A stretch of DNA of 13,545 nt, taken from contig JAXDLH010000500.1 in NCBI GenBank assembly GCA_034666705.1, positions 1 to 13,545 on the forward strand. The letters run 5' to 3'. The notes under the pieces are model-generated. The model was not told the origin of the DNA. It was given only the letters and a program-made list of their open reading frames with translations, and searched no databases. The position numbers and the translations under genes were made by a program. The stretch comes from JAXDLH01 sp034666705. GTDB taxonomy: Bacteria; Chloroflexota; UBA6077; SHYK01. Below, piece after piece: positions 7,280 to 13,545 of this stretch. Numbering within the stretch: the stretch's first letter is position 1; the number at the start of each line of letters is the position of its first letter.

Positions 7280-8307
7280 CAGGCAGATTGGGGTAAAGCC
7301 GGCCGGGCCCCCGCCACCCTGCTGACGTGTTGCACGGCTGGCAGGGCGTAGCTCGCCACGCCACCAGCAACTTGGGCGAATGCGTCGTCCCAGTCGGCGG
7401 CGAAGCGCCGAATGTCGAAGCACTGCTCGGCTGCACGCCGGGCGCCATCGCCGAGACGCCGGGCCTCCGCCGGGTGCGCGCCCAGGTCGCGCATGCACTG
7501 GATCAAGTACGCCAGGTCGGTATGGACGTAGCCGCTCACGCCGTTCTCCACGGCGGTCGCCATCTCAGTGGTGGCGAGGCCGACGATCGGCATGCCGATC
7601 ATCATCGCCTCGCACACGGCCAGGCCCAGGCTCGTGTAGCGAATCGGGTTGAAGAAGAAACGATACCGCGCCTCGAACGCGGGCAATTGGTCGTGGTCGA
7701 TCTCGCCCAACCCGCCGGCCTCGTCGGACGCCATGCCTACCAGATCGAGCGGCACCTCGCGGCGCGCGCGCTCGAAGATGTCCACGCCGAGCCGCCGGCC
7801 GCGCCGCGCCAGGTGGTTGACCACGACGATGCCGCGGTCGAGGATACCGGTGTGGCGCACCCCCTCCGGCACCATCACGCCGTGCTCGATCACCCGCGTG
7901 GGAGTGCGGCCGCTGTCCCACGCCAGATCGTTGAAGTGGGTCACGTGGACGAGCAGGATCTCCGGGTCGTCGACGAAGTGGCGCTGGTTGACAGGGTCCT
8001 GCTGGGGCGGGTCATGCTCCAGGTAGATACGTGGCAGTCGGCGCTGCGCCGGCGACAGGATCTCGTACTGGTCCGTCAGGTAGTTCGCGCGATTCTGGAA
8101 GAGCACGCAGTCGAAATCGAGGTTACGCACCTCCTCGGCGGGCACCTCGTGCAGGTTGTCGCCCCACGGAAATGGACCCCCGCGGCCGCCGTACGGGTGG
8201 GGACGCCCCGGTTTCACGGGGAGATAGAACTCGTGGTGCGCCTGCGTCAGGTACAGCAGGTAGCTGCCGTGCACGTGCCAGGTGAGGATTCGCAGCCGTC
8301 GACTCAT
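7279..8307 (-). CDS. GT4-like glycosyltransferase, short N-domain type
   Basis: A 342-residue protein beginning RILTWHVHGSYLLYL (6-20), with HEFYLPVKPGRP (25-36) in the N-terminal lobe. The C-terminal half is GT-B-like: VVVNHLARRG (161-170, the usual donor-domain strand followed by basic residues), FFFNPIRYTSLGLAVCEAMM (217-236) where the EX7E motif normally sits, and a PIVGLATTEM segment (240-249). In this region only the second Glu (Glu233) is clear; the first position is occupied by Tyr/Thr/Ser (YTSLGLA), a departure from canonical GT4. No signal peptide or membrane helix is seen. It lies 13 bases after the radical SAM stop and 11 bases before the GT4-GmhA start. It probably adds one sugar of the glycan; donor unknown. 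The last 25 residues are low-complexity. Confidence 0.85.
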   Translation of the reverse strand: MSRRLRILTWHVHGSYLLYLTQAHHEFYLPVKPGRPHPYGGRGGPFPWGDNLHEVPAEEVRNLDFDCVLFQNRANYLTDQYEILSPAQRRLPRIYLEHDPPQQDPVNQRHFVDDPEILLVHVTHFNDLAWDSGRTPTRVIEHGVMVPEGVRHTGILDRGIVVVNHLARRGRRLGVDIFERARREVPLDLVGMASDEAGGLGEIDHDQLPAFEARYRFFFNPIRYTSLGLAVCEAMMIGMPIVGLATTEMATAVENGVSGYVHTDLAYLIQCMRDLGAHPAEARRLGDGARRAAEQCFDIRRFAADWDDAFAQVAGGVASYALPAVQHVSRVAGARPALPQSA

Positions 8308-8313
8308 TGCCGT

Positions 8314-8322
8314 CCCCTCCTC
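8314..8322 (-). promoter_or_regulatory. Ribosome binding site fixing the start of the short glycosyltransferase
   Basis: GAGGAGGGG on the minus strand precedes the ATG at 8307 (AGGAGG core 8 bases away) and overlaps the stop of the radical SAM gene. It favours this start over a 49-residue longer one running back into that gene. Confidence 0.8.
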
Positions 8323-9340
8323 AAAACGTGTGCGTGTATACGGCGCACGAGCGGCAGATCTCCGGCGGCGTATCAGACGCAAGCTGGTCCCGGAACGCCT
8401 CGTATGCCACGCTGCTCCAAACCGCCGGCAGCCCACGCTCGGCCACGTTGCCAAAGTTCATCCGGTCTGGTGTCGCGATCATGCAACACGGCATGGCGTA
8501 CCCCTGGTAGCTCACGTAGGCGCCGTGCCACGGCCAATCGCACCGCGCCGGGCCCGGTGTGCCCGGCGCGAACGCCGTTGGCTCGATGCTCGGCAGCCGG
8601 AGCTCGACGCCGAGCTGCTCGGCCACGATGCGCGCTTCGCCAAACCAGCGCGCCACGCGCGCGGAGTCTTCGCCCAGCAACGTCTCTGCCTGGACGAAGT
8701 CGCGCATCGGCCGGTAATGGGACGGGAGGCTCGACTCGCCAAAATCATGGCAGAGATGCTGCACCCATACCCCCTCGAAGCGATAGCGGTGGGCCAGCTC
8801 CACCAGCGCGGGCAGCTCGTGCAGGTTCTGGCGCATGACTACGGTGACCATGCGGAGATGGGGCAGCACGGCGCCGGCGCGGTCACGCGCGGCGAGCAGC
8901 GCATCGAGGTTGCGCAGCACTTTCGCCAGGCTCGAGCGGACCCGAATCCGCTCGTAGGTCGCGGCGGTCGCACCGTCGATCGACACGTGCGCGCGCTCGA
9001 GGCCGCTCGCCACACACCGCTCGGCGCGCCACGGGGCAAGCAGCGTGAGGTTCGAGTTCGTGGAGACCTGAATGCCGCGCGCAGCGGCATACTCCACCAT
9101 GTCGAAGAAGCGCGGATGCATCATCGGCTCCCCGAGGCCCTGCAGGTGCAACTCCTCGAGATCCGGCATCTCGTCGAGGATGCGGGTAAACGTCTCCCAC
9201 GCCATGAAGGCGGGCAGTCCGTGGGGCGGGCCATCCTGGCGGAACTGAATCGGACACATCTGGCACCGCAAGTTGCACTGCCCGACGGGCTCCAACTGGA
9301 TATAAGCCGGCAGCGGGGTGCGCGGCGCGCTGGTGCTCAC
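8321..9340 (-). CDS. Radical SAM protein with SPASM-like C-terminal cysteines
   Basis: A 339-residue enzyme. CNLRCQMC (22-29) is the CxxxCxxC motif that binds the radical SAM [4Fe-4S] cluster, with GLGEP (68-72) as the SAM-contacting GGE-type segment. The C-terminus has Cys267, the pair Cys285-Cys286 in GYAMPCCM, a FGNV motif (296-299), and Cys329/Cys332 in EICRSC, the layout of a SPASM or twitch auxiliary-cluster domain. The start is the GTG at 9340, overlapping the GT2 stop as GTGA; the longer open frame runs out of phase through the GT2 gene. Members of this subfamily modify peptides, sugars or other small molecules, and the substrate cannot be read here. Its position inside a glycan operon suggests sugar or glycolipid modification (inference). 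No membrane segment. Confidence 0.92.
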   Translation of the reverse strand: MSTSAPRTPLPAYIQLEPVGQCNLRCQMCPIQFRQDGPPHGLPAFMAWETFTRILDEMPDLEELHLQGLGEPMMHPRFFDMVEYAAARGIQVSTNSNLTLLAPWRAERCVASGLERAHVSIDGATAATYERIRVRSSLAKVLRNLDALLAARDRAGAVLPHLRMVTVVMRQNLHELPALVELAHRYRFEGVWVQHLCHDFGESSLPSHYRPMRDFVQAETLLGEDSARVARWFGEARIVAEQLGVELRLPSIEPTAFAPGTPGPARCDWPWHGAYVSYQGYAMPCCMIATPDRMNFGNVAERGLPAVWSSVAYEAFRDQLASDTPPEICRSCAVYTHTF

Positions 9341-10314
9341 AGGAACACCACCCGATAGCGCAGCGCCCCGCGCACCCGCCAGAATAGCGACACGAGCGGG
9401 ATGAGCGCAGAGGTCAGCGTCATTTCGGCGAGGTGCGCCGGTGCCCGCGAAGTCCCGTGCAGCCGCATGGCGCAGAACGAGGCGGACAACGTCGCCCATG
9501 CTATACCCGCGCCCAGCGCGAGGCGACGCCGGCCAAGCGCTGCGCCGGCGATGGCCGCCAGCATCGTGCCGGCGATGCGGTAATACCGCCACTGCGGACC
9601 CTGGATTCGCTGGCGGTAGAGCGACGGATGCTTCTTAGAAAGGAGCGCATCGAACAAGCTCTTGCGCTGCTGGCGCAAGCTGACGCCCCACGGAGCGGGG
9701 CGGACCGGATGCACCACGATCGCATCCGGCACGGCCACGACGCGGCCACCCCGTTCCAGCAGCGTAAAGAAAAGATCGGCGTCCTCGCGCCAGGCCGCGG
9801 TGAAGCGCTCGTCAAAGCCGCCGACCGCCGCGAGCGCGCTGCGCCGATAGAAGCAGTTGGCGGTGACGCCCTCCCCCCGCTCCAGTCCCGCGGCGTCCCG
9901 CTCGTAGTCGGTGGGTCGATCCGGCAGCGGCACCACGATGCGGCCGTATGCCCCATCGACGTCAGCGGCCAACGCGTCCAGGCCGGCCGCCAGCCAGCGC
10001 GGCGCCGGCACGCAATCGTCGTCGGTGAAGGCAATGATCTCGCTCTGCGCCGCGCGCCATCCGGCATTGCGGGCCGCGGCCGGCCCGTGCGCGCCGTGCA
10101 CCGGTACGTAGCGGAGCGCCGGACCGTCTGGCGTGGCGACAGCCAACGCCTCGACGGCTCGGCGCACCCCGTCATCGGCGGCGTCGTCGGCCACGACGAT
10201 CTCGTAGCGGCCTCGATCCAGCTCTTGCGCCCGAAGCGCCGCGAGACAGCGCCGCAGCAGGTCGAGCCGGCGATACGTGGGCACGACGACCGAGACGTCC
10301 ATGACGAGGCTCAT
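9337..10314 (-). CDS. Glycosyltransferase family 2 with hydrophobic C-terminal tail
   Basis: A 325-residue inverting GT-A enzyme. SVVVPTYRRLDLL (8-20) starts the fold, VADDAADDG (41-49) binds the nucleotide, FTDDDCVPAPRW (96-107) holds the metal-binding Asp triad, and WREDADLFF (175-183) is the ED acceptor/catalytic region. Residues about 248-261, 264-282 and 297-312 are hydrophobic, suggesting two or three membrane-associated helices, so it probably works at the inner-membrane face on a lipid-linked acceptor. The start is the ATG at 10314, overlapping the carbamoyltransferase stop (ATGA); a second Met four codons later is possible. A GTGA overlap couples it to the radical SAM gene. Sugar specificity is unknown. 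Confidence 0.92.
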   Translation of the reverse strand: MSLVMDVSVVVPTYRRLDLLRRCLAALRAQELDRGRYEIVVADDAADDGVRRAVEALAVATPDGPALRYVPVHGAHGPAAARNAGWRAAQSEIIAFTDDDCVPAPRWLAAGLDALAADVDGAYGRIVVPLPDRPTDYERDAAGLERGEGVTANCFYRRSALAAVGGFDERFTAAWREDADLFFTLLERGGRVVAVPDAIVVHPVRPAPWGVSLRQQRKSLFDALLSKKHPSLYRQRIQGPQWRYYRIAGTMLAAIAGAALGRRRLALGAGIAWATLSASFCAMRLHGTSRAPAHLAEMTLTSALIPLVSLFWRVRGALRYRVVFL

Positions 10315-12035
10315 GCAGCCTTCTCGAGCAGGAACGAGCCGATCACCAGCGCGTCGAGCGGCGAGGTCCAGAACGACTCGACCGCATCGCGCGGGGTGCA
10401 CACGATCGGCTCACCACGGGTGTTGAAGGAGGTGTTGACGAGCACGGGCACGCCGGTCCGGGCCTCGAAGGCTTTCAGCAGGTCGTAGTAGAGCGGATTT
10501 TGCTGCCGATTCACTGTCTGGATGCGCGCCGTGCCGTCGACGTGGCGCACCGCAGGGATGCGATCCGCCACCTCGGGACGCACGTCGTAGACGAACAACA
10601 TGAACGGCGAGCGATCGGCGCCCGCAAACCAGCGTGAAGCCTCCTCTTCGATGACTACCGGGGCGACCGGGCGGAAATCCTCGCGGTCTTTGATCTCGTT
10701 CAACCGCTCTTGCATCTCGGCATGGAGCGGCGAGGCGAGGATCGACCGCGCACCGAGCGCCCGCGGCCCGAACTCCATCCGCCCCTGGAACCAGCCGATG
10801 ACCCGGTCCTGGGCGAGGATCTCCGCCACCTCGCACGGCACGTCGACGAGCCGGCGGTAGGGAAGCTTCGACCAGCGCAGGAAGCGCTCGATCTCGTCGT
10901 CGTCGAACGCCGGACCGAGGTACGCATCGTCCATCGCGTAGTCCCGCTCGGCGGCACCCCGCTCGCCAGCATCGGTCCAGAGGGCGGCGCCGAGCGCGGT
11001 GCCCGCATCGCCCGCGGCCGGTTGCACCCAGATTCGCTGGAAGGGGCCGCGGTCGCGCAGCCGGGCATTCATGACGCAGTTCAGCGCCACGCCGCCGGCG
11101 AGACAGAGGTCGGCCACGCCGGTCGCGTCGTGCAGCCACCGGGCAAGCTCGAGCACGGCCTCTTCGAGGGCGATCTGCAGCGAAGCAGCGATATCGTAGT
11201 GCCGCGCCTCGAGCTCGGCGCCGCGCTGTCGGGCGGGACCGAAGCGCTCCTCGAGCTCCGGCGGCACGATGGTGTACTGGCCATCCGCGCGCAGCCGAAT
11301 GATCTGACGAAAGTCGTCCAGGAATTGCGGCGTGCCGAACGAGGCGAGCGCCATCACTTTGTACTCGTCAGCCGAGTGCAGGAAGCCAAGATAGGCCGTG
11401 ACTTGCTCGTAGAGCAGGCCCAGTGAGTGCGGCATATCCACCTGACCCAGCCGCGTCAAGCTCGTACCGCTGCCAAGGCTATAGCTCGTCGTGGCACGCT
11501 CGCCGCGCCCATCGATGGTGAGAATCGCCGCCTCGGCGAACGGGGAAGCGTGGAAGGCGCTGGCCGCATGGGTCACATGATGATCGACGAAGTGCCAACG
11601 GTACGGTCCGTCCGGTCGGGCGCCACTGAACCGATCCTCTAAATGGTGGGGGGCGCCATCGGCGAGCTGGCGGGGCGCATTCACGATCGACGAGAGGAAC
11701 AGGGGGTCCCAGGCGGCCTCCCACTCGGCGGGTGCGGGATGCGCGCTCGGCTCCAGCGGCAGCGTGATCGTCGCGTCGGCGCGGTGCGCCCCGAGCAATT
11801 GATATGGATCGAAAGAGTACGCGACGTGGTCGACGTCCACCAGCCCGATGCCGGCCTCGCGGAGACAGTAGTCGATGGCGTGGTACGGCAGCTCCCACGT
11901 GCTGAATGGCACCGGCCGCTTCCCGTGCTTCACGTGGGTGAAGCGCTCCTCTTCGGCCGCGGCGAGCACCCGCCCGTCGCGGACGAGGCAGGCGGCGGGA
12001 TCGTGGTAGACGGCATTGACACCGAGCGTGAGCAT
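10311..12035 (-). CDS. O-carbamoyltransferase, NodU/CmcH family
   Basis: A 574-residue protein of full family length. The N-terminal Kae1/YrdC-type domain has NAVYHDPAACL (7-17), DHHVTHAASAF (151-161) with the paired metal/carbamoyl-adenylate histidines His152 and His156, DGRGE (175-179), and DEYKVMALA (223-231). The C-terminal domain has FGPRALGARSIL (422-433) and NTSFNTRGEPIV (534-545), both family hallmarks. These enzymes use carbamoyl phosphate and ATP to carbamoylate hydroxyl groups, as on Nod factors, cephamycin, tobramycin, and heptose in Pseudomonas LPS core (WapO). As first gene of a heptose glycan operon, a heptose or glycan hydroxyl is the likely acceptor (inference). The ATG at 12035 is preferred because GAGG lies 5 bases upstream; a GTG two codons earlier lacks that spacing. 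Confidence 0.95.
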   Translation of the reverse strand: MLTLGVNAVYHDPAACLVRDGRVLAAAEEERFTHVKHGKRPVPFSTWELPYHAIDYCLREAGIGLVDVDHVAYSFDPYQLLGAHRADATITLPLEPSAHPAPAEWEAAWDPLFLSSIVNAPRQLADGAPHHLEDRFSGARPDGPYRWHFVDHHVTHAASAFHASPFAEAAILTIDGRGERATTSYSLGSGTSLTRLGQVDMPHSLGLLYEQVTAYLGFLHSADEYKVMALASFGTPQFLDDFRQIIRLRADGQYTIVPPELEERFGPARQRGAELEARHYDIAASLQIALEEAVLELARWLHDATGVADLCLAGGVALNCVMNARLRDRGPFQRIWVQPAAGDAGTALGAALWTDAGERGAAERDYAMDDAYLGPAFDDDEIERFLRWSKLPYRRLVDVPCEVAEILAQDRVIGWFQGRMEFGPRALGARSILASPLHAEMQERLNEIKDREDFRPVAPVVIEEEASRWFAGADRSPFMLFVYDVRPEVADRIPAVRHVDGTARIQTVNRQQNPLYYDLLKAFEARTGVPVLVNTSFNTRGEPIVCTPRDAVESFWTSPLDALVIGSFLLEKAA

Positions 12036-12040
12036 CGCCA

Positions 12041-12044
12041 CCTC
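12041..12044 (-). promoter_or_regulatory. Ribosome binding site of the carbamoyltransferase gene
   Basis: GAGG on the minus strand, 5 bases before the ATG at 12035. It adjoins the alternative GTG at 12041 and therefore favours the ATG. Confidence 0.6.
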
Positions 12045-12086
12045 AGGAGGCTGAATTTCGAGCGGTCCGATTCAATGAGGGGAGTC

Positions 12087-12106
12087 CATCGCTCGATAGT
12101 GCGATG
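12087..12106. repeat. Short inverted repeat in the leader of the carbamoyltransferase gene
   Basis: CATCGC (12087-12092) and GCGATG (12101-12106) are perfect reverse complements around an 8-base centre (TCGATAGT). It lies 52 bases upstream of the glycan operon start codon. It could be an operator half-site pair or an RNA hairpin; at this length it could also be chance. Confidence 0.4.
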
Positions 12107-12193
12107 CGAAGGGAGGATGCGGCTCCAAAGCAACCGGCTTTGTGACCGAGGGTAAATGGGGGGTTAATCGCCCACGATATCCGACGGTGCAGT

Positions 12194-12229
12194 GATTCGG
12201 CCGCCGACCCGCTGAGTCCATCGAGTAAC
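12194..12229. repeat. 36-base direct repeat, copy 1
   Basis: Begins GATTCGGCCGCCGACC and ends GAGTCCATCGAGTAAC. It matches copy 2 at 34 of 36 positions. Flanking bases on both sides differ between copies, so the unit has sharp borders. A degenerate third version may lie at 12069-12100, sharing GATTC and GAGTCCATCG with a 7-base shorter middle. Confidence 0.92.
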
Positions 12230-12262
12230 TACAGGCTGGTGCTGGGGGCCGCGCGGAGGCTG

Positions 12263-12298
12263 GATTCGGCCGACGACCTGCTGAGTCCATCGAGTAAC
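12263..12298. repeat. 36-base direct repeat, copy 2
   Basis: Same unit as copy 1 with two substitutions (C to A at unit position 11, C to T at position 17), starting 69 bases after copy 1 and ending 42 bases before the kinase start codon. The distance places it where a promoter or a regulator-binding site for the kinase operon would be expected. Confidence 0.92.
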
Positions 12299-12329
12299 AT
12301 TACGTTCCACCGGAGCCGGGGGCTGGAGT

Positions 12330-12339
12330 GGAGGTGATC
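12330..12339 (+). promoter_or_regulatory. Exceptionally complete Shine-Dalgarno sequence of the kinase gene
   Basis: GGAGGTGATC is complementary over ten bases to the conserved 3' end of bacterial 16S rRNA, ending 1 base before the ATG at 12341 (GGAGG core 6 bases away). It fixes the start and predicts strong initiation. Confidence 0.85.
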
Positions 12340-12340
12340 G

Positions 12341-13429
12341 ATGGCCGCTGCCCAGGGTAGATTCACCACTGACGATTATCTCTCGGTGCTTGACGAGTAC
12401 CTGCATACGCATAGCGAGGATGCTCTCTATCGCGCATCCCTGCTGAGCCGCGAGCTCGTCGTGGCAGGCCTTGGACCCGAAGACATCGTCGCGCTGCACT
12501 CCGAGGCGCTCACACAGGCCGCGGAGGAGCTCCCGCCGCTCGAACAGATCCGGGCGATGAACGACGGCCACCAGTTCCTGCTCGAGGTCATGATCGGCTA
12601 CGGAGTGCACTATCGCGAGTACCTCGAGCTGAAGCTCAGCGAGGGGCTCCGCGACCTCGAGACCCGCGTGAGCTTAGAGGAGGAGCGCTTGCTCGAGGCC
12701 GAGCGGATCGGGCGCGAGAAGGACGAGATCCTCGCCGTGATCGCCCACGAGCTGCGCCAGCCGCTCACCGCGGCCCAGAGTCACCTCGATCTGGTGGAGC
12801 GCTTCCTGAAGCGGGGCGAGGTGCAGCAGGCGCCAACGCACTTGCTCAGCGCTCGTCAGGCGCTCGAGCGACTCTCCCGCTTGAGCGGGGATCTCGTCGA
12901 GGCCAGTCGGCAGGAGCTCCCGGTGCTCCGGTTTGTATTCGTGGACCTGCACGAGATCCTCACTCAGGCGTTGAGCTGGATCGCACCGGCCGCCAGCGCC
13001 AAGGGCCTCGGCATCATCCAGAACTGCGACAGCGAATCGCCCGTCCGCGTGTGGGCCAATGCCGACGCGCTCCTCAGCGTGTTCGGCAATCTGCTCTCCA
13101 ACGCCGTGCGCTACACCCCCGCCGGCGGCAACGTCACCCTTACCCTCACCGTCGACGCCGGCTACGCGCGCGTCGACGTTCGCGACACCGGCATCGGAAT
13201 GAGTCCGGAGGTGCTGGGGCGCATCTTCGAGCGCTTCTACCGCGCGCCCGAGGCGCGGCAAATCGAAACTCGAGGGCTCGGGCTGGGACTCGCGCTGGTC
13301 CGCCAGCTCGTCGAGGCGCACCAGGGACGCGTGGAGGTCGAGAGCACCCCCCTGCACGGCAGCATGTTTCGCGTACTGCTGCCGGTCGGACCCATCGAGC
13401 ACACCGCAACTGAGGTGACCACGTCATGA
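12341..13429 (+). CDS. Cytoplasmic sensor histidine kinase with RsbU/RsbR-like N-terminal domain
   Basis: A 362-residue protein with no membrane segment or signal peptide. Residues about 10-95 are helical (YLSVLDEYLHTHSEDALYRA, then LGPEDIVALHSEAL) and resemble the N-terminal domain of RsbU-type phosphatases, which in RsbU receives the partner-switch activator. A Glu/Leu/Arg-rich coiled coil (about 100-130) leads to the dimerisation box HELRQP (136-141, phospho-acceptor His136). The HATPase domain shows GNLLSNAVRYTP (249-260, N box), DTGIGM (282-287, G1), IFERFYRA (295-302, F box) and RGLGLGLALV (311-320, G2). It should autophosphorylate at His136; no response regulator is visible in the window. 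The stop overlaps the next start (ATGA), tying it to an RsbR/RsbS-like STAS protein. Confidence 0.95.
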   Translation: MAAAQGRFTTDDYLSVLDEYLHTHSEDALYRASLLSRELVVAGLGPEDIVALHSEALTQAAEELPPLEQIRAMNDGHQFLLEVMIGYGVHYREYLELKLSEGLRDLETRVSLEEERLLEAERIGREKDEILAVIAHELRQPLTAAQSHLDLVERFLKRGEVQQAPTHLLSARQALERLSRLSGDLVEASRQELPVLRFVFVDLHEILTQALSWIAPAASAKGLGIIQNCDSESPVRVWANADALLSVFGNLLSNAVRYTPAGGNVTLTLTVDAGYARVDVRDTGIGMSPEVLGRIFERFYRAPEARQIETRGLGLGLALVRQLVEAHQGRVEVESTPLHGSMFRVLLPVGPIEHTATEVTTS

Positions 13430-13545
13430 CCGACACGAGCGAAGGGCTCCGGCGTACGAACGAGGCGCAGCAGATCACTGTGGAGCGGCAGCGGCTCACG
13501 ATCAGCGAGCTCCAGTCCCCGGTGATTCAAGTGTGGGACGGCATC
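13426..13545 (+). CDS. STAS-domain protein, RsbR/RsbS-like (partial, only the N-terminal 40 codons)
   Basis: Forty codons translated by hand from the ATG that overlaps the kinase stop as ATGA; the gene runs off the window. After about 26 polar residues comes ISELQSPVIQVWDGI (26-40), the hallmark opening strand of RsbS/RsbR-type STAS domains (usual form: STPVIQVWDGI). The short leader before the STAS strand suggests a single-domain RsbS-like antagonist, or an RsbR with a much reduced N-terminus. The phosphorylatable Ser/Thr would lie beyond the window. In known systems such proteins form the stressosome with a kinase (RsbT) and release it to activate RsbU; the coupled kinase suggests a variant of this circuit (inference). 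Confidence 0.88.
   Translation, partial: MTDTSEGLRRTNEAQQITVERQRLTISELQSPVIQVWDGI

Larger units (their letters stand above)
12036..12340. promoter_or_regulatory. Divergent intergenic region between the glycan operon and the kinase/STAS operon
   Basis: About 305 bases with no convincing gene. It must hold the promoters of both operons, but I could not identify a -35/-10 pair with confidence on either strand. It contains two 36-base direct repeats, a 6-base-arm inverted repeat at 12087-12106, and a weaker stem (CAAAGC at 12126-12131 pairing with GCTTTG at 12137-12142, 5-base loop). The stretch 12151-12180 is locally more AT-rich than the flanking genes. Confidence 0.6.

Noticed and set aside
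7268..7498. 77-residue N-terminal extension of the GT4-GmhA fusion
   Set aside because: It is Arg/Pro-rich, overlaps the preceding gene, and the ribosome binding site at 7273-7279 and the GT4 fold both support the start at 7267.
7327..8838. Long plus-strand open frame (503 codons) opposite the short glycosyltransferase and radical SAM genes
   Set aside because: It spans two real minus-strand genes, shows no family motif and has no sensible ribosome binding context.
9341..9592. 84-residue N-terminal extension of the radical SAM protein
   Set aside because: It runs out of phase through the GT2 coding sequence. The GTG at 9340 forms a GTGA overlap like the other junctions, and the recognisable domain begins just after it.
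12072..12290. Small minus-strand open frames in the intergenic region, repeating MDSAGRRPN
   Set aside because: The repeated peptide is just the translation of the 36-base direct repeats. No ribosome binding site or coding signal supports a gene.
12194..12298. Two 36-base repeats with a 33-base spacer look like a minimal CRISPR array
   Set aside because: Only two non-identical copies and one spacer, no cas gene, and the location is a divergent promoter region. A regulatory or dispersed repeat is more likely.

Overview
The window comes from a GC-rich (about two thirds G+C by eye), Gram-negative-type bacterium. The main lineage clue is a full set of ADP-heptose supply enzymes next to two GT9 (heptosyltransferase-family) enzymes, which points to an outer-membrane heptose-containing glycan such as an LPS core. 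The taxon cannot be fixed from sequence alone. GC-rich environmental phyla (Methylomirabilota/Rokubacteria, myxobacterial or other deltaproteobacterial lineages) are plausible guesses only.

Minus strand, positions 12035 down to 1: ten tightly packed co-directional genes look like one operon. In transcription order they are: a NodU/CmcH-type O-carbamoyltransferase; a GT2 glycosyltransferase with a hydrophobic C-terminus; a radical SAM/SPASM-like protein; a short GT4-like glycosyltransferase; a GT4 glycosyltransferase fused to a GmhA phosphoheptose isomerase; GmhB phosphatase; the bifunctional kinase/adenylyltransferase HldE; two GT9 glycosyltransferases; and, after a 38-base gap, an alpha/beta hydrolase cut by the window edge. 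Five junctions are 4-base ATGA/GTGA overlaps and three more have gaps of 3 to 13 bases. Together GmhA, HldE and GmhB convert sedoheptulose 7-phosphate to ADP-D-glycero-D-manno-heptose. The glycosyltransferases would assemble it and the carbamoyltransferase would decorate the product. No HldD epimerase, Kdo or lipid A gene is visible here.

The 3' part of gmhB (4415-4768) is unusual. It encodes about 119 residues beyond the normal phosphatase domain and is made almost entirely of short repeats: three exact 15-base units, a perfect 11-base-arm palindrome, and about seven degenerate copies of a roughly 27-base unit. The reading frame stays open and ends in the overlap with hldE.

The 305-base divergent intergenic region (12036-12340) holds two near-identical 36-base direct repeats, a possible degenerate third copy and a small inverted repeat.

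Plus strand, 12341 to the end: a soluble histidine kinase with an N-terminal domain resembling RsbU/RsbR-type helical domains is translationally coupled to the start of an RsbR/RsbS-like STAS-domain protein. This is the beginning of a stressosome-like or partner-switching signalling operon, facing away from the glycan operon. No tRNA, rRNA, transposase or CRISPR array was recognised.
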